This document shows, in pieces, positions 32,225 through 43,361 of a stretch of DNA of 64,000 nt. The position numbers were made by a program, and so were the translations under genes. The notes under the pieces are model-generated. The model saw nothing but the letters and a program-made list of their open reading frames with translations, had not been told where the DNA came from and ran no database searches. Position 1 is the stretch's first letter, and every line of letters starts with the position of its first letter. Origin of the DNA: Chloranthus sessilifolius (taxonomy: Eukaryota > Streptophyta > Magnoliopsida > Chloranthales > Chloranthaceae); assembly GCA_021018995.1 (NCBI GenBank), contig CM037588.1, positions 39,305,000-39,368,999 of the forward strand. The letters are read 5' to 3'.

Positions 32225-34634
32225 TGTTAAGACCTGAAAAGTACCGCTTTTCACCCCTTAACTTAACCTTTGCTTAGACCCTTAGCCATCTAATAAGTTC
32301 TTGTTAAGTGTTTTATGTAGGTAATAATCAGCAGTGAAATAAGGCCAGGAATCTTGCTACGGTACCTGTTTTGGCACCAGAAGTTCCTCAGAAGGATGGA
32401 CTCCGAATCCAGACCTAAAATGAGCCTCGCACAGCTGACCCAAGCTTTCGAGGATTCAGGAGAAATATGCCTCGCGCAGTCCAACTGAGCTTCCCAAGAG
32501 TTTACAACAACTTCTCACGCAGTTTAGTGACTGAAGAGCTTCAGAAGCACAAACTCGTGCAGCTCTTGCGAAGCTCAAGAGTAGAACACATCGCGCAGTC
32601 TCACGTAGTTCAAAGCAGACCTCTCTCAACCTCGCGATTCTCAAACGCCGAGGAGAGAGAGCTTCAAAGACTCTTCAAGGTCATCGCTGGATGCGGATGC
32701 AAATATTAGAAGAGAACTCCTCGCACAGTTTCCGCGCTATTCAAATCCATCCTTGCAAAGATCAACCCAGCGAATGCACAGCTACCTCGCAACTGCTTGA
32801 ACTCCAACCCCACGACATCTGAGGCTTTGATGTCTACTCATCCTCGCAAAGCCCAATCCAGCGAGAGCGCAATTCTCTACCGCGTGACTGCTTGAAGAGC
32901 AAACTAAGGCAACCTCGCGATGGTTGAAGCTTCAATGTTAAACCATCCTCACGAAGAGCAAGAGCTACCACGCGACAATTCTGGGAAACAATAGCTACCT
33001 AGCGAAGCTCTGAACTTTAACCTCCATCGCTTCAGTAGAGGACTTTCTAGGAATTTCCAACGATTAGGGCACACACTCCCACACTTAAATCACCATGCAC
33101 GCACCCCGAGGCATCCAAGGATCACTGTTAGGCCATGTGGCATCGTTAAAATTAGGGTTTCCTAACCCTAATGCGCCGCCACACCACTGCTATATAAACC
33201 CATACTAAGCTTAGGTTTAGATATCTTGGAACACATCTCATCTCTTGGAGACTTGATCTGAGATCGTTTTTCTTTTCTTTTGTAGTTGTAAGTAGTTTTC
33301 TTTTTCTTTCTTCTTCTCTCCATAGTCCAGCACTTGCTGGCTATGTCTTTGTATGCATTTTGAACTAGTTTAATAGAAGTTTTGTAATAGGATTTTTACA
33401 TTATGGGATTTGTGTTTGAATGTGATCTGCTTTGTGCAAGGCTGCTGCCTTGTGATCCGCCATTGCTTTGGCTATGATTCAAAGCAATGGAGGACTGATT
33501 CTAAGGGCCACTCAGATCAAAGTGACCTGTGTGTCTGGGCTATCATGGTCCTATACAGCCTTAGCCCCACCACAAGACCCACTAGATCTGAAATCCCCAT
33601 GGGAGCTTGAGCTGGTAGCCTTGCGACCGTGGTGGTGGCAGTGATATTCTTGTTTTGTCTTGGGCTCCATGAGGAGGATAGCCTCTGGGATAGTCTGTGA
33701 CCATTCAAGTGGACAGGTTATAGCCTTAGGGTGATTCTAATCCACCGATCCAAGATGGATCCTTCTTCTCTGCACCTGAGCTTCTATTAGCCTAGTGGGA
33801 GATTGTACAGAGGCAGACTCCCCTATATTTGTGTAGATCTGATTTATTTATAGAGATTGTAGGCTTGTGACTGGACCATTGTAGCCTCACTCAAGCAATG
33901 GATAGCTATATCGAAGGTTGTACTCAATCTCTTACTGGTTCTATGTGTCTGGGCTATCATGGTCCTATACAGCCTTAGCCCCACACATAGAGTTTTAGAG
34001 GTTGAGGTTCCCTATGGATTCTTGAGCTGGTAGCCTGGATGAAATAGTGCCTACAATGATTAACTTGTTTTGACCCATCTCTGGATTGTGGTTCCCCTAT
34101 GAGATAGTCTGTGACCATTTGAGTGGACATGTTATAACCTTAAGGGATTGGATCATGGCACAGAGATGGGTTGGATTCTTTCTCCTTAGTGGTGATAACG
34201 TAGCCATTAGACAGGATTTCTATAACATCAGATCTGAATCTGAGTTACAAAACTCCTTTGATCTAAGCTCAATCACATACTTCTAACCCTTTTATATTTA
34301 TTTTCCACACTCCATCCATCCTCTCAACCCTTTCTGTAGTTTAGACATTAGGCTACCTTAGGATCTGTAAACTAAGTGACCTTAAACTCCCTTCCCTTAA
34401 GGACTACCAGATCTGTAGTCAAATCTGGAGGGACTACTAGAGATGGCTCCCTTGGAGCTGTAGATCACCTTTCCCTGTGGGACAAACTCTTACTTATCAA
34501 AACTTGCCACAATGGACCCTGTATCTTGCAGGTCTAGGACTTCTCAGTTGTGCTGATTTCATCCCCTGTTTTATTTTGATTTTAAATTTCTTTTACCACA
34601 AACAAATAAAGAAAGCACAGCTGGGGTCGCAACA
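32225..34634 (+). mobile_element. Athila-A 5' LTR
   Basis: 2410 bp, TGTTAAGACC to GGGTCGCAACA. U3 (about 32440-33000) is packed with CTCGCGCAG and TCGCGAAG-type words. The TATA box CTATATAAAC is at 33190, so R probably starts near 33220. It ends directly before the primer binding site. The 3' LTR aligns throughout. Confidence 0.95.
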
Positions 34635-34640
34635 AGTTTT

Positions 34641-34658
34641 TGGCGCCGTTGTCGAGGA
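34641..34658 (+). other. Athila-A primer binding site (tRNA-Asp type)
   Basis: TGGCGCCGTTGTCGAGGA, six bases after the LTR end. It resembles the Athila-type site TGGCGCCGTTGCCGGGGA, complementary to the 3' end of plant tRNA-Asp. Confidence 0.8.
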
Positions 34659-34745
34659 AAGTTGATCTATTAGTAGGCCCTATGTTTTTGTAGTTTTATT
34701 ATTCTTTGGTAGTTAAGAATAATTGATACTGCTAATGTATTTGTG

Positions 34746-34776
<31 letters not shown>

Positions 34777-34945
34777 CTAGACAGCAGCAGTGAAGGACAA
34801 TTGGGCTGCAATTGGAGCTTAGCTACCTCTGTTTCCAAACTCTCTAACTTTTAAAACTCTGTCTATCTTTCTTGAAAATTCTCTAGCAGTATCTAGGATA
34901 GTTGTAAATGTATTCTTTGAATAGCTGTAAATTAGTTAGATAAAT

Positions 34946-36756
34946 TTGTTAATTGTAAAGTTATTCATTTGCAATGTGCCTGCAAGAAGCTCTCCTTGCT
35001 GTTGGTGTGCTTGTATGCTAGGGAGGAGATCTCTCAGCCCTACTTTAGAGCCTCTTAACCCTGAGTTAGAAAGGGGAAGGAGACTTAGAAGAGACAGGCA
35101 CACCACAGGAGAGCCCCCAAGTGAATCTATGACAGCAAATATGGGTGAAGAACAACCCAGAACTCTCAAGGAGTTGAATGCTCCTGATGACTATAACTCC
35201 CCTTTTAGCATTCAATTCTATGATGTTCAGGGGAATTATGAAATAAAAACTTCAATCATCCAGATGCTACCCTCTTTCCATGGGCTTAGCAAGGAGGACC
35301 CTTATAAGCACATTGACCAGTTCTTGGCCTTGTGTACCACTTTTAATATCACTGATTTGGGACCTGAGGCTACTAGGCTCAGACTCTTTCCCTTCTCTCT
35401 GAAGGATAGGGCTAGTACCTGGTTGACCACTCTTCCCAACAATAGCATTGCTTCATGGAAAGACCTGCAGACCAGGTTCCTGACCAAGTTTTTCCCTGAG
35501 ACCAAAACTAGCCAGTTGAGGAAGGCAATTCTTGCTTTTGCCCAAGCCCCAACTGAGGATTTTAATCAAGCCTGGGATAGGTTTAAGGAAATGCTCAAAC
35601 AATGCCCCCACCACAAGATCCCAGACTGGCAGCTTATTCAAAGCTTCTACAATGGGATTGATGAAAAAAGTAGAGATATGGTTGATGCCTCTTGTGGTGG
35701 CACTTACATGCACAAAACTGCTGATGAGGCATGGGAATTATTTGAGGTGATTAGTGAAAATGCTTTTCAAAAGCTATCCTTGGAAAGAACTAGTCAGGAG
35801 TCTGTGTCAAAAGTGGGGCCTGCTGCTACATCAAGAGGAAGGTTTATGAGATGTCTGGGAATAATGACCTGCAGTTGCAGATGGCAAACCTCTCAGGGAA
35901 GTTTGACAAATTATTGACTGTGATGCAACCCAGAAGGGCTGCTCAAGTGGTGGAGGCATGTCTGATATGCCAGTCCCCACAGCACACAGTGGAAGAATGT
36001 CCATCAGCAAGGCAATATCCTGAACTGGTTTTGGAACATGCTGCTGCTGCTCAATCTTATGGCCAGCAACAATCTGGGGGCTACAATAGACAGCCATATG
36101 GTTACCAGCACCAAAATGTTGGTTACCAATGGAGAGACCACCCAAATCTGAGGTGGAGGCAAGACAATTATATGTAGCCCCAGCAGATGTTGGCTTTACC
36201 TCAAAGGCCACAGCAACAGTTTAATCAAGGGTATGCCCCTAGGTCTAACTTCTAGCACCATCAGCAGTCCCATTAGCAACAAAATCAGTTGGTTGTACCC
36301 CACTCTCAGCTAAGAAATTCTTCCTTCGAGGAACAGGTCTTGACTTCATTGCAAAACCTAGGATCCTTGGCTCAGACTGTGGACTCTCATGGTCAGAGCC
36401 TCCAGAAAATGGAAGAACAGATAAGCCAAATTTCAAATGCCTTGGCTGGGAGAGATGAAGGGAGGTTGCCCTGCCAGCCAGTTGCTAACCCCAAGGGTCA
36501 GTTTTTAATCGAAGAAGCTTCCTCAAGTTTTGAGGGAACTAATGCTGTTACTACCCTAAGGTTTGGCAGGCTGATAGACAACCAGGTGGGTAACAGACCA
36601 GCAGAGGTCATTTCCACAGATGATGCAAATGATCGTGATAGAGATGTTGTTGGAACACAAAGCCAAGAATTGCCTGCCACCCTGCAGCAGGAGAAAAATA
36701 AAGAGGCTGTAGTTGAGCCTCAGCAGGAGGAAAAACATGAAAAAAGAAAAAAATAG
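34946..36756 (+). pseudogene. Athila-A gag with zinc knuckle
   Basis: Structural protein region. The reading 34946-35917 contains the retrotransposon gag domain (MLPSFHGLSKEDPYKHIDQF, then LRLFPFSLKDRASTWLTTLP, then TRFLTKFFPETKTSQLRKAI). A likely start is the Met before GEEQPRTLKELNAPDDY near 35130. A CCHC knuckle, CLICQSPQHTVEEC, follows near 35960-36005 in an overlapping reading, then a Gln/Pro-rich linker and a charged stretch to 36756. Homologous gag pieces occur at 51410 (Athila-C) and 60090 (Athila-B). Fossil with a few breaks. Confidence 0.85.
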
Positions 36757-36839
36757 AAGTGTAGTCATGGGCTAGCAGTTGAGGGACCAGCAGTACCCCA
36801 GCTGCCATTCCCTCAAGCTTTGGATGGTCCTGTCCCTTT

Positions 36840-37480
36840 TGATAAAGGGAATGCCCAGATGGAGGAAACGAAGGAGACCTTCAGGCAGGTGAAAATCAAT
36901 TTGCCCCTGCTTGAGGAAATTTAACAGGTCCCAGCCTATGCAAACTTCCTAAAAGACCTCTGCACCCAAAAGAGAAAAGCTAGAGGCCATGTGTCCAAAA
37001 AGGTCTTTGCAACTAATACAGTGAATTCTGTATTTAACATATCAATGCCTGAGAAGTTGCAAGATCCAGGGATACCCACTATTCCCTGCATAATTGGAGA
37101 CCATACAATTGGAAAAGCCCTTTTAGACCTTGGAGTCAGTGTTAACCTGCTGCCATACATTGTATATCTATAGCTAGGTTTGGGGGAGCTGAAAGCTACC
37201 CCCATTGTGCTAATGATGGCTAATAGGTCTGAGAGGAGACCTCTGGGAATGGTTGAGGATATCTTAGTGGGGTTGGATAAGCTTTTCTACCCTGCTGACT
37301 TCTTAGTTTTGGACATGGGCTACAGCAATAGCCCAAATCCCATACCTATTATATTGGGCAGGCCTTTCTTGGCCACTGCCAATGCGTGCATTCAATGCAG
37401 GTCTGGAGTAATGGAGGTACCTTTCGGATATATGAAAGTTGAGCGGAATGTGTACAACAATGCAAAGTACCCTCAGATGG
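36840..37480 (+). pseudogene. Athila-A aspartic protease
   Basis: Aspartic protease region recognised from GKALLDLGVSVNLLPYIVY (about 37110-37170; Asp in the D-x-G active-site position), then MANRSERRPLGMVEDILVGL and IPIILGRPFLATANACIQCR (37340-37400), the ILGRPFL block of Ty3/gypsy proteases. It leads into a long linker before RT. Confidence 0.85.
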
Positions 37481-38740
37481 ACAATGAGGAGAGCATTGCA
37501 ATGGATGTACTAGAGGAAATTGTAGAAGAAGAATTGCCCACTCTGCTGGAGTGGGGCAATATTGTCAGGAATTTAGTTAAAATTTGGGACATGGTGGAGG
37601 AAGAGAGCCCAGATGTGATACCAAAAGACATGACTACATTGAAGTCTTCTGTGGGCTCAGTGCAGCATTCCAGTTGGAAACCTACATTGCTGCCTCTTCC
37701 TCCAACCTCCAATGCACCAATTTTTCCATCCACCCAACAAGCCCCTGATCTGAAACTCAAGAAGCTCCCAGAAACATTAAAATATGCCTTCCTTGAGAAA
37801 GGAGATAAGCTTCCTGTAATCATCTCTTCCTCTCTTACCAATGAGCAGGAAGAGGAGTTACTAACAGTTATGAGGAAGCACAAAAAGGCAATTGGTTGGA
37901 CCATTGCAGATCTAGGAGGAATAGATGCATCAATCTGCATGCACAGGATCCATCTTGAGGAGGAATCACTACCCTCCAGGGAGATGCAGAGGAAGTTAAA
38001 TCCTCACATGCAGGAAGTGGTCCTCAGGGAGATCATCAAATTGCTGGATGCAGGGGTGATTTACCCCATCTCTGATTCTAACTGGGTGGCACCTATCCAA
38101 GTGGTGCCCAAGAAATCTGGCATAACATAACGATGATTAAAAGCTGGCTCGAGAGTTGAGACCAGCCAGGGAGACCACTGGTTGGAGAGTGTGCATTGAT
38201 TATAGGAAGCTCAACTCTAAGACCAGAAAGGACCACTTCCCTCTCCCCTTCATTGATCAAATTTTGGATAAGTTGGCTGGAAAAGCTTTTTACTGTTTTC
38301 TTGACGGATTCTCAGGGTACAACCAAATCCCTGTGCATCCTCAAGACCAAGAGAAAACCACTTTTACCTGTCCTTTTGGCACCTTTACTTACAGAAGGAT
38401 GCCTTTTGAGCTTTGTAATGCACCAGCCACTTTTCAGAGGTGTATGTATGCCATTTTCTCTTATATGATTGACAAGTTTTTAGAGATTTTTATGGATGAT
38501 TTTTCTGTCTATGGGGATAGTTTTGGCCAGTGTCTACAACACCTCAGCCTAGTTTTGCAAAGATATGAGGAGACCAATCTGGTCTTAAGCTGGGAAAAGA
38601 GCCACTTCATGGTAACACAAGGCATTGTGTTGGGCCATGTAGTCTCTAAAGAAGGGCTTGAGGTAGACAAGGCCAAAGTTGACCTCATTGCCAATTTGCC
38701 CCCTCCAAAAATAGTCAAATAAATCAGATCTTTCCTTGGG
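37481..38740 (+). pseudogene. Athila-A reverse transcriptase
   Basis: Linker then RT. Blocks: HKKAIGWTIADLGGIDASIC, LLDAGVIYPISDSNWVAPIQ, VCIDYRKLNSKTRKDHFPLP, FYCFLDGFSGYNQIPVHPQD, FTCPFGTFTYRRMPFELCNA, and EIFMDDFSVYGDSF, with the catalytic YxDD-like core here as [21 protein letters not shown] follows. The sequence is typical of the Athila lineage. Interrupted fossil. Confidence 0.9.
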
Positions 38741-39330
38741 CATATAGGATTGTACAGGAGGTTCATTAAGGACTTCAGCAAAATTGCTAAGCCATTGTGC
38801 CACCTGCTCTACCAGGATGTGCCCTTTGACTTTTCTGCTGAATGTCTTAAGGCTTTTGAAACATTGAAAATATGCCTCACCTCTGCCCCTGTACTCCAAA
38901 CACCAGACTATACCCTGCCTTTTGAGCTGATGTGTGATGCATCAGACTTGGCAATAGGTGCTGTTTTGGACCAAAGAAAGGATAAGCTGCCTGTGGTCAT
39001 TGCTTATGTCAGCAAATCACTTGTTGAAGCTCAGCTGAACTATACCACAACTGAGAAAGAGCTTCTAGCAGTGGTTTATGCTGTTGATAAATTTAGAGCC
39101 TATCTACTAGGATCTAAAACTGTAATCTTCACTGACCATTCAGCATTGAAGTACCTATTGTCCAAGAAAGATGCTAAGCCTAGGTTGATTAGATGGATAC
39201 TCCTGCTGCAGGAGTTTGACATCGAAATTAAGGATAAAAAGGGTGTGAAGAATGTGGTGGCTGACCACTTGTCCAGAATTGTCTTAGAGAAATGCCTTGA
39301 TGGTCCTACAAATGATGCCTTCCCGGATGA
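38741..39330 (+). pseudogene. Athila-A RNase H
   Basis: RT-linked RNase [21 protein letters not shown] (38930-38980), [20 protein letters not shown] (39035-39095), [20 protein letters not shown] (39120-39180) and [10 protein letters not shown], which closes the domain. Acidic residues D, E and D sit in the expected blocks. The open reading 38750-39967 also spans most of integrase. Confidence 0.9.
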
Positions 39331-40644
39331 GCAATTATTTGCCATCCAATCCTCGGTCCCTTGGTTTGCACACATTGTCAATTATCTAGTTATAGGAAAG
39401 ATTCCTGCCCACTGGACCAAAATGGACAAAGACCTGTTTTTCTCAAAGGTCAAATATTATTTCTGGGAGGAGCCTTGCCTATACAAGTATTGTGCAGACC
39501 AAATCATCCGAAGATGTGTTCCCGAAAGTGATGTCCCCAATATTCTGGCCATGTGCCATGAAAATGCCTGTGGAGGCCACTTTAGTGGGAGAAAAATAGC
39601 TGACAAGGTCCTACAGTGTGGGTTTTATTGGCCTTCTTTATTCAAAGATGCATATACACACTGCAAGGCATGTACGAGATGTCAAAAATTAGGAGGGTTG
39701 TCCAAAAGAAATTCAATGCCTTTGCAGCCCATCCTTGTTGTAGAACTGTTTGATGTATGGGGTATAGACTTCATGGGCCCCTTTCCTCCTTCTAATGGTT
39801 ATCAGTTCATCTTAGTGGCAGTGGACTATGTTTCCAAATGGGTAGAAGCCATTGCCACAAGAACCAATGACAACCAGGTGGTCCTCAAATTTGTAAGGCA
39901 GCACATTTTCTCTAGATTTGGAACCCCTAGAGCTATTATCAGTGATGGGGGTAGCCATTTCAAATGAAATTTTGAGAGCTTGCTCAAGAAATATTCATGA
40001 CCCATAGGATTACTACTCCCTACCACCCACGGACAAGTGGGCAAGTTGAAATTTCAATAGGAGATCAAGCACATCCTTGAGAAAACAAAGAAGGACCAGG
40101 AGAGATTAACGATAAATCAATGAAGTAATCGTGGGCTTATAGGACTGCCTATAAGACTCCCATTGGAATGTCCCCATTCAGACTGGTCTATGGCAAGGCT
40201 TGCCATCTCCCAGTAGAGTTAGAACACAAGGCCTATTGGGCCATTAAGAATTTAAATATGAACCTAACTTCTGCTGGTCATCACAGGTCATTGCAGCTGT
40301 TTGAATTGGATGAGCTGAGGATGGATGCTTACACCAATGCCAGGATCTACAAGGAACGGTCCAAAGCTTTCTTTGACAAGGGCTTGCTGAGAAAAAGCCT
40401 CATACCTGGTGGTAAGGTTTGGTTATTCAACTCCAAACTAAAATTCTTTCCTGGCAAATTAAAATCTAGATGGGAAGGTCCCTATGTTGTCTTAAATGTT
40501 TCCCCATCTGGTGCTATGGAAGTCAAGGATCCCAAATCTGGAATGACCTTCAAAGTGAATGGTCAGAGGCTTAAGCCTTGTATCGAAAAACCTGCTGACC
40601 CTATGAACACTATTCATTTTCATGGGACCCCTACATCTACCTGA
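39331..40644 (+). pseudogene. Athila-A integrase
   Basis: Zinc-finger HHCC region ([15 protein letters not shown], then [12 protein letters not shown]), catalytic core [45 protein letters not shown], then [20 protein letters not shown] and AYWAIKNLN, and a C-terminal [12 protein letters not shown] domain ending [12 protein letters not shown] near 40640. The block [17 protein letters not shown] is characteristic of Athila integrases. Fossil. Confidence 0.9.
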
Positions 40645-41246
40645 CCCATAGTTGTGTCCATGTTGTACTATACTACTTTTGTTTCTTCAATAATTTTTAG
40701 GAAATTGTAGTGTTTATGTGGAGTCTGAATATGTTGAGCTTGATAGAGTTTATGTGGGATTGGTATGATTTCTTCTTCTTCTGCGAATTGCTGATTTTCG
40801 AATTAAATGCATATTGTTTGAATATTTTTGATGAGTATGCTGCACTACCTGTATTGCCTCTGTTTGGTACTAAGCCCTCGCGCATTCCAAATTGAGATTT
40901 GGGAAGCTCTCGCGCAATTCACATAGAACATTTATTTCACTGTCGCGAGCTTCAAGAAATGCTGCAGAGTCTCTCGCGCACTTCAACCTCCAACATCCAT
41001 CATCGCAAGATTCAGTTATCTCGTGATCCCCTTGCCCGGCTGTGCGAGTCACATGCATTTGTCATTTCCCACGCTGATTGCAGTAATTTGTCATTTCCCA
41101 ACTCAATCTCAATTAATTGCGGCAACTTGGATGTTATTACATCGATTCATCTTCCACCATCCTTGTCTTTAAATACACAGGGAGCCCCTTTCATATTCAT
41201 CTCATCCGTTCTCCTCTCCCCTTGCGGTCCTGCCCTAGTCCTAACA
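40645..41246 (+). promoter_or_regulatory. CGCG-rich spacer with TATA-like box before the 3' ORF of Athila-A
   Basis: After integrase comes about 230 bp of AT-rich sequence, then a cluster of TCGCG words at 40877-41045 (CTCGCGCATTCC, CTCGCGCAATTC, GTCGCGAGC, CTCGCGCACTTC). A TATA-like CTTTAAATAC follows at 41168-41177, about 70 bases before the ORF ATG. The layout copies that of the LTR promoter (CGCG cluster, then TATA). Confidence 0.45.
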
Positions 41247-41495
41247 ATGGCGGATGACAAGCCTAATGCTCTGCCTAACAAATTTTATCTGATGTGGTTG
41301 GATCCGCCCCCACCTAAGGAGCCGGACCCCCTACAGTTCCTCTGGGAGGAATACGAGGAGGTCCAGCGCATCCTGGAGAAGGAAGAAAAGAAAAAGGACA
41401 AGCAAATGAAGAAGAAGCGGAAAATAGCACCATCTCCCTCCTCTCTTCCACCTACTCAGCCTCCCCCACCACCTCCCCAGACTCCATCTTCTTGA
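41247..41495 (+). CDS. Athila-A ORF after pol (env position), proline-rich
   Basis: 82-codon ORF beginning MADDKPNALPNKFYLMWLDP. It has a highly charged middle (EEYEEVQRILEKEEKKKDKQ) and ends in runs of proline. It lies where Athila elements carry an env-like or extra ORF, but no signal peptide, membrane segment or known domain is visible, and it is much shorter than the corresponding ORF region of Athila-B (62385-63990). It could be the N-terminal remnant of a longer ORF or an unrelated leader peptide. Confidence 0.4.
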   Translation: MADDKPNALPNKFYLMWLDPPPPKEPDPLQFLWEEYEEVQRILEKEEKKKDKQMKKKRKIAPSPSSLPPTQPPPPPPQTPSS

Positions 41496-43361
41496 ACCCT
41501 ATCCACCTTCTTAGGATTTTACTTTTTTTCTTTGTACTTTTTTCTTTTTGTTTTTAGTTAAAGAATTTTTCTTTTTCTATTCTTTCTGTTATTTCTATGT
41601 GTTTTGTTCCATGTTATTTTCTTTTCTTTTTACCATCAATAAATCTGCTGCACATTCACTTTGAACCAGTGAGGACACTGCTCCTCATAGGTTTGGGGGT
41701 GTGGCAGGTAGACCCTGCCAATGGAATAGTTAACCTAGGTGCAGCAGAGTCATGTGAGTAATATGGAAATATATCTTATGTTCACTTAAGAATCATGACA
41801 AATAAGAAATTTAAAATTTCTGCAAACTTTAAACCTTATAAACTTTTAATATTTCACATTTCTATGACGAGATCACCAAGGAAACTCACTTGTATCAGCA
41901 CTTAGTGAATCATTAGAGAGAGAAAAAGGTGAGGGCATACTTAAAAGTTCAAAGGAAGACCATAACCAGTGAGAATTGGGCCTACAAATTTTTTTTTTTC
42001 TTCTATTCTTTGAGGAGTAACTAAGGCAATTTCTTCTAGTTCTAAGGACTGGCTGAGTCACTGTGCTCACTAGAAGTTAGGCAACTCCAAGTTGAAACAA
42101 CTGACAACACTCATGAGACTTAGGAAAGGATCAAGGCCTTCTCTTGGATAGTTTGAGCCTAAAAAGACCAACCCTAAAGCAACTGCCCTTGTTCATACCC
42201 CCTTTGAGCTTTAAATCCTAAATTTCTTCAAAATACACCTGAGTACTTGTACCTGAACCTATGAACCTGATTTAGTCTACCCTCACTCTGAGAATTCAGA
42301 AGGTAAAGGAGAAAGAGTTGAAGATGGACTAGCTATGGTCAACATTAGGTGAATGGAGAAGAAGTATCTCAAAATTCTGGCAATATGGTAACTGAGAACA
42401 TGGTAGCATTTCAGAAAAGCAAAAACAAAAATAAAAAGAAGAAAAATACATAAAAAAGAAACAAAAGTAATAATGAAGAGGAGTATGAGAGGAGTCAAGA
42501 GAAACTTTCTTTTGGAAAATTGAAATCAAGAAGAGAAACTGGTCACTTCAAATCTGAAAATCTCAAAGAAGAAAGGAGCTAAAATCAAGAAGGTGAAGTC
42601 ATGAATCACCTCTTTCACCTACTGATTTCTCAATTTTGAACCCCTTTTCAACCTTCCATTCTTTTTAACCCCACTCCATAAGCCACATTCCAGCCCAGTT
42701 AAAAGCCCTTGTGATCCAAAGTTAAGTGAGCTGTCATGTGGAGATAAAGAGTTATCCAATCTATGGTGAGGATCTGTCAATGGTGTCAGCACTTAAGAAC
42801 TCTGCCTATGCTCATTCTTACAGACCCATTTGGGGGATGTAACTGCTCTTGAGCCTGAGAGAAAATGAACCCCTCAACAAGACCCTTATGAGAGTATGCC
42901 CTAGAAAGTTTTTGGGTCTGATCTTGAATGCATTAGGTATGACCTATAACCTAATTTTTTATCTGATGATGAGCTCAAGTCTTTGCACACACTTGTGCGT
43001 CTGTCAGAATCGATTGGAAATGCTATGCATTCATGAGAAGTTTATGCTATTTAAATTTTTGTGCAACCAATGGATTAAATTTCTTTTAGTTTTACTGATT
43101 CAAGAGTAAACTAAGTCTGCTCCTTGACTGCTCACTTGATGGTATTACACTTTTGTTAACTGTTTTATTGAGAAGTTTGTGGGTGTCTTCACTGAAAACC
43201 CTCAGGAGACTTCACTCCTCCACTAGGGATCACCTAGGGGTTTAAAAGGCTTGGTACATATGCTAAATGTATCCGTGCTCCCTACGAAAGTGGCATTTAA
43301 TTTTTATAGTAGATTTAATGTAACTTTGCTAAGGGACTAGCAAATATTAGGTTTGGGGGTG
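41496..43361 (+). other. Athila-A 3' UTR and polypurine tract
   Basis: About 1.9 kb with no recognised gene. A(G)-rich around 42410-42590. It ends in GGTTTGGGGGTG (43350-43361), the polypurine tract directly before the 3' LTR. Segment 43180-43340 reappears inverted at 56475-56640, showing it is family-specific 3' UTR. Confidence 0.8.

Noticed and set aside
41247-41495. Envelope glycoprotein gene of Athila-A
   Set aside because: It is in env position, but the peptide has no signal sequence, membrane segment or cysteine pattern and is far too short.
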